Shown here: in pieces, positions 6,856 through 6,974 of the stretch
Layout: the number at the start of each line of letters is the position of its first letter
How positions within the stretch are numbered: the stretch's first letter is position 1
Origin: an uncultured Anaerolineaceae bacterium
GTDB lineage: Bacteria > Chloroflexota > Anaerolineae > Anaerolineales > Anaerolineaceae
Direction: 5' to 3'
DNA: 6,974 nt
Assembly: GCA_937894825.1 (NCBI GenBank)
Contig: CALCQT010000467.1
Location: 1-6,974 of the forward strand
The notes under the pieces: model-generated
What the model was told of the DNA's origin: nothing
Database searches by the model: none
The model's input: only the letters and a program-made list of their open reading frames with translations
Position numbers and translations under genes: made by a program

Positions 6856-6974
6856 CTACCGGTGAAAAAAAATTATCCCGGCCAGGAAAAAACAGCTTGT
6901 CAAAAAACTCATCCCGATTCCATTTCTGCCATTGAAGGAGACCAAAAGGAGCATGGCGGTTCCGCCAAACAAAA
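6856..6974 (-). pseudogene. Upstream part of the same permease in the -1-related frame, ending at a premature stop
   Basis: On the minus strand, starting at 6972, this frame reads GGTAMLLLVSF, then NGRNGIGMSFLTSCFF and LAGIIFF, ending HR-stop at TAG 6858-6856. It is rich in hydrophobic residues with G, S and T, as expected of FtsX-type membrane helices. The frame used by the downstream part gives a charged sequence here (for example QKWNRDEFFDK) that does not look like a membrane protein. Adding one T in the T run joins IIFF to SPVVMAGINWLISIF, giving a smooth membrane segment leading into the downstream half. This is therefore very likely the true upstream continuation of the permease, separated by a frameshift. 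The gene extends beyond the right edge. Confidence 0.7.
6865..6872 (-). other. T8 homopolymer at the permease frame break (slippery heptamer)
   Basis: The plus strand has eight consecutive A, so the coding strand has eight T. In the upstream frame the codons are ATT TTT TTT CAC, which contains U-UUU-UUU in the phase of a -1 slippery heptamer (X-XXY-YYZ). The upstream frame stops two codons later (CAC CGG TAG). A -1 slip, or one extra T, leads directly into the frame of the 5792-6853 coding region. Confidence 0.65.

Noticed and set aside
6854..6973. Direct upstream continuation of the 5792-6853 frame to the window edge
   Set aside because: It is open but gives charged sequence such as QKWNRDEFFDK unlike a permease helix. 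The frame reading LAGIIFF is far more plausible and joins at the T8 tract.
4866..6974. Bacteriocin-immunity or antibiotic-peptide export system from CPBP protease plus FtsX-type permease
   Set aside because: The combination is suggestive, but no precursor peptide, ATPase, two-component system or modification enzyme is visible in the window.

Overview
The window looks like chromosomal DNA from an anaerobic bacterium with nickel-iron hydrogenase (or other nickel enzyme) metabolism. The evidence is the tail of a HypB nickel-insertion GTPase, a large cysteine-rich iron-sulfur/flavin oxidoreductase and a complete HypA, lying in one direction with almost no spacing. Gene content and moderately high GC would fit Clostridia-like Bacillota or Anaerolineae-like Chloroflexota. 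That placement is an inference from gene style; no rRNA or phylogenetic marker is present.

Region 1 (1-3189, + strand) is a compact operon: hypB 3' end, an 893-residue fusion oxidoreductase, then hypA one base after its stop. The fusion protein joins an N-terminal cysteine-rich/ferredoxin module, a GltD-like FAD/NAD(P)H module and a C-terminal ferredoxin-like module. It probably moves electrons between a pyridine nucleotide and iron-sulfur partners, plausibly a hydrogenase whose nickel site HypA and HypB help to assemble. Its pyridine-nucleotide site carries Leu-Glu where the NADPH-type family has Arg-Arg, which suggests NADH use.

Region 2 (3247-4832, + strand) holds a DJ-1/PfpI-family protein and a membrane-anchored alpha/beta hydrolase, each with its own ribosome binding site and short gaps, possibly continuing the same transcription unit. 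Their substrates cannot be named from sequence.

Region 3 (4866-6974, - strand) converges on region 2. It contains a CPBP/CAAX-type intramembrane protease, about 200 bases of unassigned AT-richer DNA, and the 3' half of an FtsX/MacB-type ABC transporter permease that runs off the right edge. Parts of this permease region are clearly poorer in GC than the left side.

The most notable hidden feature is in the permease. Its downstream frame does not continue upstream in a sensible protein. An overlapping frame one base away encodes a good membrane segment and stops just after a run of eight T residues (minus-strand sense). One extra T, or a -1 ribosomal slip on the U-UUU-UUU heptamer there, joins the two into one continuous permease. 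It may be a homopolymer sequencing error, a phase-variable or decayed gene, or programmed frameshifting.

I found no tRNA, rRNA, CRISPR array, intact mobile element or clear new defence system.
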